DNA of 64,000 bases, from NCBI GenBank assembly GCA_965261915.1, contig CBDHDW010000013.1, positions 2,356,001-2,420,000 on the forward strand. The letters run 5' to 3'. The position numbers and the translations under genes are program-made. The notes under the pieces were generated by a model that was not told the DNA's origin, searched no databases, and worked only from the letters and a program-made list of their open reading frames with translations. Of this stretch, positions 8,410 to 16,433 are shown piece after piece (the stretch's first letter is position 1; each line of letters begins with the position of its first letter). Source of the DNA: JAIBDK01 sp965261915. GTDB lineage: Bacteria; Pseudomonadota; Gammaproteobacteria; Arenicellales; Poriferihabitantaceae.

Positions 8410-9867
8410 ATGTTTGAACAAACTTTTAAAAATATAGACGACCTGCTACACAAAGATGCCGGCTGTGGTAGCGAATTAGATTATGTCGAGCAAACCTCGT
8501 GGGTGTTGTTTCTAAAATATTTAGACGATTTAGAGCAAGAAAAACGCAGCAAAGCCACATTGCGGGGTGATGCCTACGCCAACATCATTGTGCCGGAATA
8601 TCAGTGGACAACCTGGGCGGCACCGAAGCTGGAAAATGGCAACATCGACCATAACGCCTTAAGCGGCGATGACCTGCACGAATTTGTTAATGGCGAGCTG
8701 TTCCCTTACCTGAAACAATTCAAGGCGGATGCCGCCAGTGCCAACAGCATCGAATATAAAATTGGCGAGATTTTCAGCGAGCTTGGCAACAAAATACAAA
8801 GCGGTTACATCCTGCGCGAAGTGCTCAACCATATTGATGGATTGCGCTTCCGTACGCATAAAGAAAAGCACGAAATGAGCCATCTGTATGAAAGCAAAAT
8901 CAAAAATATGGGCAATGCGGGTCGCAATGGTGGCGAATACTACACCCCGAGACCGCTGATCAAAACCATCGTCAAGGTGGTTGCACCGAAAATCGGCAAC
9001 ACCATTTATGATGGCGCGGCTGGCTCCGCCGGCTTCTTGTGCGAAGCCTTCGAGCACCTAAAGGCAAGCAAAGAGCTATCGACAAGCGATGTTAGCACCT
9101 TGCAGAACAACAGCTTTTACGGCAAAGAGAAAAAATCGCTTGCCTACATTATCGGCATTATGAATATGATATTGCACGGCGTAGAAGCGCCAAATATCGT
9201 GCATACCAACACCTTAGCCGAGAATTTGCTAGATATTCAGAACAAAGACCGCTTCGATGTGGTGTTGGCAAACCCGCCTTTTGGTGGCAAGGAACGTGCC
9301 GAAGTGCAGCAAAATTTCCCCATCAAGAGCGGTGAAACTGCCAGTTTATTCCTGCAACATTTCATCAAAATCCTCAAACGTGGCGGCAGCGCCGGGGTAG
9401 TTATCAAAAACACCTTTTTAAGCAACACCGATAACGCCTCCATTGCCCTGCGTAAAGAGTTATTGAACAGTTGCAATCTGCATACGGTGTTAGACCTGCC
9501 CGGCGGCACCTTCACCGGCGCCGGTGTTAAAACCATCGTGCTGTTTTTCAACAAAGGCACGGCGACCGAAAAAGTATGGTTCTACCAGCTCAATTTAGCA
9601 CGCAATTTAGGCAAGGGCAGCCCACTCAATGAACAGGATTTGCAAGACTTTATCGCCTTGCAGAAAACCAAAGCGAGTAGCGCAAATTCATGGACACTGG
9701 AACGCAAAGACATAGATCAAAACAGCTTCGACCTGTCCGCCAAAAACCCCAATACACCGCAACAAGCCCCCTTACGCCAACCCGCCGAGATACTCAAGGA
9801 AATGGCGCAATTAGACAAGGCAAGCAGCTTGATAATTGACAGATTAGAATTGAAAATTAAGAATTGA
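8410..9867 (+). CDS. hsdM: Type I restriction-modification methyltransferase subunit
   Basis: N6-adenine methyltransferase subunit, 485 aa. It has the N-terminal HsdM helical domain (TSWVLFLKYLDDLEQ), the SAM-binding motif region IYDGAAGSAGFLCEAF near residue 200, and the catalytic NPPF motif (VLANPPFGG) near residue 287. It is the first gene of an operon ending with hsdR at 18.85 kb. The stop overlaps the start of the next gene by 4 bp. Its base composition matches hsdR but differs from the A+T-rich genes inserted between them. Confidence 0.95.
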   Translation: MFEQTFKNIDDLLHKDAGCGSELDYVEQTSWVLFLKYLDDLEQEKRSKATLRGDAYANIIVPEYQWTTWAAPKLENGNIDHNALSGDDLHEFVNGELFPYLKQFKADAASANSIEYKIGEIFSELGNKIQSGYILREVLNHIDGLRFRTHKEKHEMSHLYESKIKNMGNAGRNGGEYYTPRPLIKTIVKVVAPKIGNTIYDGAAGSAGFLCEAFEHLKASKELSTSDVSTLQNNSFYGKEKKSLAYIIGIMNMILHGVEAPNIVHTNTLAENLLDIQNKDRFDVVLANPPFGGKERAEVQQNFPIKSGETASLFLQHFIKILKRGGSAGVVIKNTFLSNTDNASIALRKELLNSCNLHTVLDLPGGTFTGAGVKTIVLFFNKGTATEKVWFYQLNLARNLGKGSPLNEQDLQDFIALQKTKASSANSWTLERKDIDQNSFDLSAKNPNTPQQAPLRQPAEILKEMAQLDKASSLIIDRLELKIKN

Positions 9868-10709
9868 AAATGAACAGCAAAGACAAAATCAAACTGTTTC
9901 AAGAACAAACCGTCAGAACCCATTGGGATGAAGAGCAGGAAAAATGGTATTTTTCTGTTGTTGATGTAGTCGCAGTTTTGACTGAAAACAAAAGTTATCA
10001 AGGCGCAAGAAATTACTGGAAAGTGCTAAAACACCGGCTGGTAAAGGAAGGTGGTCAGTCGGTTACAATTTGTAACCAACTGAAAATGCAATCTGCTGAT
10101 GGCAAGTATTATAAAACCGATGTCGCCGACACCGAGCAGATTTTGCGCCTTATCCAGTCCATTCCTTCACCTAAAGCCGAACCCTTCAAACGCTGGCTGG
10201 CAAAAACAGGCAGTGAGCGTATAGCCGAAACAGACGATCCAGAGCTGGCTTTTGACCGCGCCATGCAAGCCTATATTGCCAAAGGCTATTCTAAAGAATG
10301 GATAAACCAACGCTTAAAAAGCATAGAAGTCCGCAAAGAGCTCACCGATGAATGGGCCGAGCGTGGCATGAAACAGGGCTTGGAATATGCCATTTTAACC
10401 AACGAACTCACCCAGGCATGGGCGGGGAAAAACATCAAGGAATACAAAAAATTGAAAGGGCTGAAAACAGAGAACCTGCGGGATAATATGAGCAACCTTG
10501 AGTTGGTGTTAAATATGCTCGCAGAAGCCTCGACAACAGAAATATCTAAGCAAAAACAACCCAAAGGCTTGAAAGAAAACAAGGACACTGCCCGTAAAGG
10601 CGGCGGGGTTGCCAAAAAAGCCCGAGTAGAGATTGAAAAACAAAGTGGGCAAGCCGTAATAAGCAGTAACAGCGCGAAAAAACTTTTACAGGATTCCAAC
10701 AATGACTGA
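9864..10709 (+). CDS. BRO-N/antirepressor-like protein within the hsd operon
   Basis: A 281-residue protein. The first about 110 residues resemble a Bro-N DNA-binding domain (WYFSVVDVVAVLTE, then ARNYWKVLKHRL and the SPKAEPFKRWLAKTGSERI region). The rest is helical, with a basic, low-complexity C-terminal tail (KQKQPKGLKENKDTARKGGG). Such proteins are seen in phages as antirepressors and are also found between hsdM and hsdS. It overlaps hsdM and the next ORF, so it is translated as part of the operon. A regulatory or DNA-binding role is inferred, not shown. Confidence 0.75.
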   Translation: MKMNSKDKIKLFQEQTVRTHWDEEQEKWYFSVVDVVAVLTENKSYQGARNYWKVLKHRLVKEGGQSVTICNQLKMQSADGKYYKTDVADTEQILRLIQSIPSPKAEPFKRWLAKTGSERIAETDDPELAFDRAMQAYIAKGYSKEWINQRLKSIEVRKELTDEWAERGMKQGLEYAILTNELTQAWAGKNIKEYKKLKGLKTENLRDNMSNLELVLNMLAEASTTEISKQKQPKGLKENKDTARKGGGVAKKARVEIEKQSGQAVISSNSAKKLLQDSNND

Positions 10710-10956
10710 ACCCAACAAAGCGTCCCGCACCGTCGCGGAGTTAATCAAAGAATTACAACAATTTCCGCCAGATATGCTGGTTGTGGTGAGTGGCTATGAA
10801 GAGGGCTATGAAAATATGCTTCCCCCGAAAATAGAAAAACTGGAACAGAACCCGGAAAATCCCTATTGGGAGGGTGAGTTTCAAGAAGTAGGACGATTGG
10901 AGGGTGGACAACTGACAGAAGCGGTTGTTTTGCAGAGGGTGTTAAGGAGTGTGTAG
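10702..10956 (+). CDS. Small hypothetical protein of the hsd operon
   Basis: An 84-residue protein overlapping the preceding BRO-like gene by 8 bp. It starts with TVAELIKELQQFPPDMLVVVSG, a short helix-strand unit seen in many small uncharacterised proteins next to restriction genes, and has an acidic middle. No catalytic motif is visible. Its tight packing suggests a real gene co-translated with the operon. Confidence 0.6.
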   Translation: MTEPNKASRTVAELIKELQQFPPDMLVVVSGYEEGYENMLPPKIEKLEQNPENPYWEGEFQEVGRLEGGQLTEAVVLQRVLRSV

Positions 10957-10957
10957 T

Positions 10958-12127
10958 TTGCCGAAAGGCGGTGCCTTGAGCTTGCCGAAAGGGTGGGAGG
11001 TTAAGAAGCTGGGGGAGGTTTGTGAGGTTATTGCTGGTCAATCGCCTGAAGGTAAATATTATAATTCAAAAGAAAATGGATTGCCTTTTTATCAAGGCAA
11101 AAAAGAGTTTTCCAGAAAATTTATTGGAAAGCCTACAAAATGGACAACCAAAGTAACAAAAGAGGCAGAAGCAAACGATATTTTGATGTCAGTCCGCGCC
11201 CCCGTTGGGCCAATCAATTTTTCAACTCAAAAAATTTGTATTGGTCGTGGACTTGCTGCAATTAGAGCTAATGAATTGATTGACAAAGAATTTTTATTTA
11301 ATTTTTTGTTAAAAAACGAAGATGAAATTGTTGGTAATACGGGTGCAGTTTTTAATTCAATAAATAAAAACCAAATTCAAAACATCTTAATCCCACTCCC
11401 ACCACTCCCCGAGCAAAAACGCATCGTAGCCATCTTAGAGAAAGCCTTTACTGCCATAGACCAAGCCAGATCCAATACCGAGAAAAACCTGAAAAACGCC
11501 CGCGATCTTTTCCAATCAAAATTGCAGACAATTTTTGATAATGGAAAATTGAAAATTAACAATGGAGAATGGGAGGAAAAGAAACTGGGGGAGGTTTGTT
11601 TGGTTATTGCTGGTCAATCGCCTGAAGGCAAGTATTATAATTCAGAAGGAAATGGATTGCCCTTTCATCAAGGCAAAAAAGAGTTTTCTAGGAAATTTAT
11701 TGGAGAGCCTGTAAAGTGGACAACCAAAGTAACAAAAGAGGCAGAAGAAAACGATATTTTGATGTCAGTTCGTGCCCCTGTTGGTCCAATAAATTTTTCA
11801 ACTCAAAAAATCTGTATTGGTCGTGGGCTTGCTGCAATTAGAGCCAATGAATTGATTGACAAAGAATTTTTATTTGATTTTTTATTAAAAAATGAAAACG
11901 AAATTGTTGGCAATACAGGTGCAGTTTTTAATTCAATAAATAAAAACCAAATTAAAAACATATCAATCCCCGTTCCACCACTGCCAGAACAAAAACAGAT
12001 AGTTAAAAACCTAGATGCCGTATCCACCGAAACCAAAAAACTGGAAACCATCTACCAGCGAAAAATAACCTGCTTGGACGAGCTAAAAAAAAGTATCTTG
12101 CAAAAAGCGTTTAATGGGGAATTATGA
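10958..12127 (+). CDS. hsdS: Type I specificity subunit with two near-identical target domains
   Basis: Recognises the bipartite DNA target of the type I complex. The two halves are near copies: each has W-E-x-K-K-LGEV, VIAGQSPEGKYYNS, GLPF.QGKKEFSRKFIG, WTTKVTKEAE, NDILMSVRAPVGPINFSTQ and PPLPEQK, separated by the conserved helix region (NTEKNLKNARDLFQSKLQTIF). I prefer the TTG start 8 bp after AAGGAG; a GTG at 10949 overlaps that ribosome site. The ORF is 389 residues from the TTG. Because both target recognition domains are almost the same, the predicted site is a palindromic split sequence. It ends with the usual ILQKAFNGEL. Confidence 0.92.
   Translation: MPKGGALSLPKGWEVKKLGEVCEVIAGQSPEGKYYNSKENGLPFYQGKKEFSRKFIGKPTKWTTKVTKEAEANDILMSVRAPVGPINFSTQKICIGRGLAAIRANELIDKEFLFNFLLKNEDEIVGNTGAVFNSINKNQIQNILIPLPPLPEQKRIVAILEKAFTAIDQARSNTEKNLKNARDLFQSKLQTIFDNGKLKINNGEWEEKKLGEVCLVIAGQSPEGKYYNSEGNGLPFHQGKKEFSRKFIGEPVKWTTKVTKEAEENDILMSVRAPVGPINFSTQKICIGRGLAAIRANELIDKEFLFDFLLKNENEIVGNTGAVFNSINKNQIKNISIPVPPLPEQKQIVKNLDAVSTETKKLETIYQRKITCLDELKKSILQKAFNGEL
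10994..12006 (+). repeat. Direct repeat within hsdS
   Basis: The segment 10994-11430 is repeated at 11570-12006 with an offset of 576 bp and about 90% identity at protein level by eye. The differences are scattered single substitutions, so the copies have diverged slightly since duplication. A recombination between them would delete one target domain. Confidence 0.9.
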
Positions 12128-12158
12128 TAAAGATGTTTAATATTAAAAAAATAATACC

Positions 12159-13430
12159 ATGCTAATAAAAGCAAAAGATTTACATAAAACTGATTTTGAA
12201 GCGTTCGAAATTGACCCGCAATGGAATTATGAGAATAAGAAGGAAAACAAAATGCATAGAATTCATGCGTATCCGGCTAAGTTCCCTGCGTTTATTACCA
12301 AAAAGGCATTACAAATTGCTACTTCTAAAAATTTCAGGGTTAATACTGTAGCGGATATCTTCTGCGGTTGTGGTACTACTTCTTATGAAGCCTCACGAGC
12401 GGGTAAAAATTTTTGGGGGTGTGATATAAACCCGGTAGCCACGCTTATTGCAAAAGTAAAAAGTGGCACTTACCAGCAAGATATGCTGGATAAATATTTT
12501 ATGGCAATAGAAGCTCAATTTAATCTTATCAAACAGGAAAAAGAACAACTTACTAACATCAATGAGAGGATTAAGTATTGGTTTGATGATCAACAAATTG
12601 AAGAATTATATAAACTTAAATCATCCATATATCAAAGTATTACGTCAAGAAGTAAGTATCGCAATTTTTTTCTTTGTGCGTTTTCCAATATTCTTAAACC
12701 TACTTCTAGGTGGTTACAAAAATCAATAAAACCGACCATAGATCAGAACAAAAAAACAGTTGGTGTTTGGGATGCTTTTTCTAAACAATTCAAGGCAATG
12801 AAAAAAGCTAATGCAGAGAACACGGTATCAGAAAAAGTTAGTATTGCTATTGAAACAAGTAATTTTATGAATAAGAGGATTTTAAAGGAAGAGATTGATT
12901 TATTGGTAACAAGCCCTCCCTATGTAACTTCTTATGAATACGCTGATTTGCATCAAATGAGCTTGTTATGGCTTGATTTTGCAAGTGATTTTAGAGTGTT
13001 CAGAAAAGGCTCAATCGGTAGTTCATTCCATCATTATGATGCTGATAAGAACACTGCAAAACTAAATAAAACTGGGAGTGACATTTTCTCTAAATTAACG
13101 ATAGTTGATAAAAAAGTGGCTAATAATACAGCCAAATATTTTGTGGATATGCAGAAAGTGATACAGAAATCTTATTTATTATTAAACCCTGGTGGTTTTG
13201 CTCTATTTGTCATTGGTAATACTGAGTACAAACAAGTCCGTATCAATAATGCAAAACACTTAACCGAGAGTATGTTCGAGGCAGGATACACCCAGATAGA
13301 AGTTAGCAAAAGGAAAATATCCAATAAATTTTTAACACCTTATAGAAGCAAAAACGGTAGGTTTTCCAGCAATAAAAGCAGCAGAAAAATTTATGCGGAA
13401 GAATTTGTAATTATGGGACGAAAGAGATAA
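12159..13430 (+). CDS. TSPPY-type DNA methyltransferase
   Basis: A 423-residue amino-methyltransferase (N4-cytosine or N6-adenine). The SAM-binding motif DIFCGCGTTSYEA lies near residue 66 and the catalytic TSPPY near residue 250, an order of SAM motif before catalytic motif. An N-terminal HRIHAYPAKFPAFI segment is typical of these enzymes. The insert between the motifs is long and helical. The gene is A+T-rich compared with hsdM and hsdR, and begins a four-ORF module lodged between hsdS and hsdR. It ends on the ATG of the GHKL gene. Whether it modifies the same site as HsdM is unknown. Confidence 0.85.
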   Translation: MLIKAKDLHKTDFEAFEIDPQWNYENKKENKMHRIHAYPAKFPAFITKKALQIATSKNFRVNTVADIFCGCGTTSYEASRAGKNFWGCDINPVATLIAKVKSGTYQQDMLDKYFMAIEAQFNLIKQEKEQLTNINERIKYWFDDQQIEELYKLKSSIYQSITSRSKYRNFFLCAFSNILKPTSRWLQKSIKPTIDQNKKTVGVWDAFSKQFKAMKKANAENTVSEKVSIAIETSNFMNKRILKEEIDLLVTSPPYVTSYEYADLHQMSLLWLDFASDFRVFRKGSIGSSFHHYDADKNTAKLNKTGSDIFSKLTIVDKKVANNTAKYFVDMQKVIQKSYLLLNPGGFALFVIGNTEYKQVRINNAKHLTESMFEAGYTQIEVSKRKISNKFLTPYRSKNGRFSSNKSSRKIYAEEFVIMGRKR

Positions 13431-15478
13431 TGAAACATAAATTAAAATTTAGATTTTCACCTAAAATTATTGTGTTATTGGGAGAAGAGCTGATCCATGA
13501 TCATAAAATTGCCATATCCGAACTGGTAAAAAATGCCTACGATGCAGACGCTAATACTGTCAAGATAAAAATTAAATCTGACAGTATTATCATAGAAGAC
13601 GATGGCATTGGTATGGATATTAACGTCATTAGAGATATTTGGTTAAAACCTGGAGTGAGCAGTAAAAGCAAATCAAACCCGAGAATAACAAAAAAATACC
13701 ATAGACACCCTCTTGGTGAAAAAGGGATTGGTCGTTTGGGAGTGCATCGTTTGGGTAATAAAATTGAACTTTATTCCAAAGCTGAAAATAAGCCAGAGGT
13801 GCATTTTAGCATTGATTGGAAGCCATTTGAAAGTTGTGATAATTTAGATGACATTGAACCAATAAAAATAATAGAAAATAATGTACCTGAAGCTATATGT
13901 AACACAGGCACAAAGATTATTATAAAAAACTTAAAAGAGAAATTTACTGATGATGATGTTAAGAATATTAGTAGTGATTTACAAAAGTTACAATCGCCTT
14001 TCCGCTCTATAGACGATTTTAATGTTGAGCTTTATGATGAACGTGGATTATTTACTAATCAAGAAAGAATCAAGATTGATGATATTAAACACAAAGCACT
14101 TTTTGAATTTATGGTTGAATTTAGAAAGAACAAAATCATCAATTTTGAATATAAACTACTAACAAAGAACTATCATAAAATTAAACCCCGGGTTGTCACA
14201 GAAGAAAACTTGGATAAGATAATCCATAATTTTAAAAATATAGAATCTAACATAGATTTAGGATCTGTATGTTTTAGAGGTTATATCTATGAATATAAGC
14301 TAGCAGGTGTATTAGGAGCAAAAATTGATAAGGATATCAAAGATTATTTAAAAGCAAATGGAGGCATCAGAGTATATAGAGACGGGATGAGAGTGTATAA
14401 CTACGGTGAGGAAGGCAAGGATAATGATATTTTAGATTTAGATAAAAATAGAGCAAAAAAACTAGGAGATCATATTGGCTTTAATCAAATTCTAGCGAGT
14501 GTTGAGTTAACCAGAGATGGAAGCTCAGAATTGATTGAAAAAACTAATAGAGAAGGCTTTATACATAATAAAGCCTTTCAATATTTAAGAAGTGCACTTA
14601 ACTGCTCATTAGAAATAGTTAATCTTTTAAGGAAGGATGATAAAGAGAGGTTGAAACTTTCATATGTAAGCAAAGAAGATGATAAAGGTGAGGTTTCTGC
14701 TAGAGTAGAAAACATTATTGATAAGGTAAAAGGCTTTGAAATTGAGGCGGGGGAGAAACAAAAAATAATCTCGCAATTACAAGATTTTTCAACAGAATTT
14801 GAACATATCAAAGATGTTTTCCTCCATGCATCAAACGCTGGTCTAAATTTAACTTTTATTATTCACGAAATAGATAAAATTATTGACGGATTAGAGAAAG
14901 CCTTGAATGACAAAGAGTACGATTCTGCACAAACAATATTTTTTCACCTAAAGGAGGTTATTCTTACATATAAACAGGCTATAAAAATAGACAAAAGAAC
15001 CAGGTCACATTCGCTTCTTAAAATTGTTGAACAATCTATATTCAATTTTCAATATAGGTTTGATAGTCATCATGTCAAAGTCATTAAAAAAATACCCGGA
15101 GATATTTACATCGTAGCCAAGAAAAATTTAATTATTGGTGCATTCACTAATATTTTGGAAAATGCTGCGTATTGGTTAAAAGATTATAAAATTAAATCTA
15201 AAAAAATATACATCACAGCCTATCAAGAAGGTAATGAGGTCAACCTTATTATTGCTGATAATGGTTACGGCTTTAATATGAGCTTTGAATCTGCTAAGGC
15301 TCCTTTTATCTCAGGCAGGTTAGATGAAAGCAGTATGGGTATTGGATTGCATTTGGTTGATCAAATAATGCATGCTCATTATGGCGAGCTAACTCATAGT
15401 AACTCAGAAAATGAGGGGCTTCCTCATGAATTTAGCCATGGTGCAATATTAAAACTTACTTTTAAGACAGAGGTGTAG
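13430..15478 (+). CDS. Dual GHKL-ATPase sensor-like protein
   Basis: A 682-residue protein with two GHKL ATPase domains. The N-terminal one is MutL/Hsp90/MORC-like: SELVKNAYDADA (N box), EDDGIGM (G1) and GEKGIGRLGVHRLG (G2/lid). The C-terminal one is histidine-kinase-like: ILENAAYWL near residue 575, IADNGYGFN near 607, and SMGIGLHLVDQIMHAHYG near 636. Between them are coiled-coil-prone helices with a possible dimerisation His in FIIHEIDKI. It overlaps the methyltransferase gene by one base and is followed at once by a receiver-like protein, suggesting a phosphorelay-type pair. Role in DNA sensing is inference from the MORC-like half and the neighbouring methyltransferase. Confidence 0.82.
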   Translation: MKHKLKFRFSPKIIVLLGEELIHDHKIAISELVKNAYDADANTVKIKIKSDSIIIEDDGIGMDINVIRDIWLKPGVSSKSKSNPRITKKYHRHPLGEKGIGRLGVHRLGNKIELYSKAENKPEVHFSIDWKPFESCDNLDDIEPIKIIENNVPEAICNTGTKIIIKNLKEKFTDDDVKNISSDLQKLQSPFRSIDDFNVELYDERGLFTNQERIKIDDIKHKALFEFMVEFRKNKIINFEYKLLTKNYHKIKPRVVTEENLDKIIHNFKNIESNIDLGSVCFRGYIYEYKLAGVLGAKIDKDIKDYLKANGGIRVYRDGMRVYNYGEEGKDNDILDLDKNRAKKLGDHIGFNQILASVELTRDGSSELIEKTNREGFIHNKAFQYLRSALNCSLEIVNLLRKDDKERLKLSYVSKEDDKGEVSARVENIIDKVKGFEIEAGEKQKIISQLQDFSTEFEHIKDVFLHASNAGLNLTFIIHEIDKIIDGLEKALNDKEYDSAQTIFFHLKEVILTYKQAIKIDKRTRSHSLLKIVEQSIFNFQYRFDSHHVKVIKKIPGDIYIVAKKNLIIGAFTNILENAAYWLKDYKIKSKKIYITAYQEGNEVNLIIADNGYGFNMSFESAKAPFISGRLDESSMGIGLHLVDQIMHAHYGELTHSNSENEGLPHEFSHGAILKLTFKTEV

Positions 15479-15479
15479 T

Positions 15480-16088
15480 GTGCTATATGATATTTTGATA
15501 ATTGATGACGACTTTTCTGGAGAAACCGTGCTTGATGATCTTTTACTGTCCTCAGACAGATCTAAAGGTAGTAGTGGCACATCTTGGAGCAATACAATAA
15601 TGCCGTTTTACTTTGATTTGACCCGACAGAACCTGAGGGTAATCTGGTCAACTGGTGAGCTTGATAATTTAGAAGAACTAGAAAAATATCAACTTTTAAA
15701 AATAAAACATATTATTTGTGATTTACATCTTTCGGGTATAACCGATACAACTGATAGTAAAAATATCATTGCTAAAATACTGGGTATCATAAATAAATTG
15801 AATGACAATTTTGAAGAAGAATATATTTATTTTTGGATTAACAGCAAATATATTGATAAACACAGGGACATAAAAGATTATTTACAAGACGAATTTCGTG
15901 ATAAATATACAAGCAGATATGCTGTTACAGAGTTTAGTGGCAAGAATGTCATCTCTGACGAGCAAAAAAAAGAACTGTTAGATATTTCTTTGTTGAGCCA
16001 TATTAAAGAGCAAGTTATTAAAAAACATCTGGAATTGGAGCGTTGTCTAATAAAAAAATTGATATACCGGAAAATGAAAAAGAAATAG
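15480..16088 (+). CDS. Receiver-like (response regulator) protein
   Basis: A 202-residue protein starting at a GTG one base after the GHKL stop. It begins YDILIIDDD with the acidic pocket at D9-D11 and has a candidate phosphoacceptor D81 in IICDLHLSG, as in CheY-type receivers, though the loop between is longer than usual. The C-terminal part (residues 110-200) is a helical linker with no DNA-binding domain. The last 46 bp overlap the next ORF in the -1 frame, with a slippery heptamer at the overlap, so the natural product may be a longer receiver-HEPN fusion. Confidence 0.65.
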   Translation: MLYDILIIDDDFSGETVLDDLLLSSDRSKGSSGTSWSNTIMPFYFDLTRQNLRVIWSTGELDNLEELEKYQLLKIKHIICDLHLSGITDTTDSKNIIAKILGIINKLNDNFEEEYIYFWINSKYIDKHRDIKDYLQDEFRDKYTSRYAVTEFSGKNVISDEQKKELLDISLLSHIKEQVIKKHLELERCLIKKLIYRKMKKK

Positions 16089-16363
16089 TATTGAAAGAAC
16101 TAGATTTTAACTCAAAATATAAAATAGTTAAAAAGATATTTGATTTGAATGGTTGTAATACCAAAATAGAAAAAATTAATGAGGCAAGAAATTATGTTGC
16201 TCATAATGAAATCAATTCACTTGCTGATTTACAGAATATTGAGAAAGACAGAAAAGTTAAAGGAATTAAAAAAATAAAAAAATTTTCAGATTTAATTGGC
16301 TACATAGCTGTTGTTGATGAACTTATTGCCAACATTAGTGCAGCGAAACCTAATAAATTTTGA
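16043..16363 (+). CDS. Small HEPN-like putative RNase domain
   Basis: A 106-residue helical, lysine-rich ORF with TTG as first possible start. It contains R49-N50-Y-V-A-H54 (ARNYVAHN), a match to the HEPN nuclease motif R-polar-x3-H that cuts RNA in many toxins and defence effectors. The length fits a single four-helix HEPN domain. It may be translated separately by coupling, or fused to the upstream receiver by -1 frameshifting. HEPN assignment rests on one motif and the helical context, so it is moderate. Confidence 0.5.
   Translation: MSNKKIDIPENEKEIVLKELDFNSKYKIVKKIFDLNGCNTKIEKINEARNYVAHNEINSLADLQNIEKDRKVKGIKKIKKFSDLIGYIAVVDELIANISAAKPNKF
16052..16058 (+). other. Slippery heptamer A AAA AAA between receiver and HEPN ORFs
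   Basis: In the receiver frame the codons read ATA AAA AAA TTG, giving the X XXY YYZ pattern of -1 frameshift sites. A -1 slip continues as ATT GAT ATA CCG into the HEPN ORF. The fused protein would be 294 residues. A simple indel in a homopolymer would look the same. Confidence 0.5.
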
Positions 16364-16433
16364 TTAGAGACCGTGCAGAATAACGCAATCAATAATTTTC
16401 AACTATCCATTTTTAATTAAAGCGTAGCACAAC

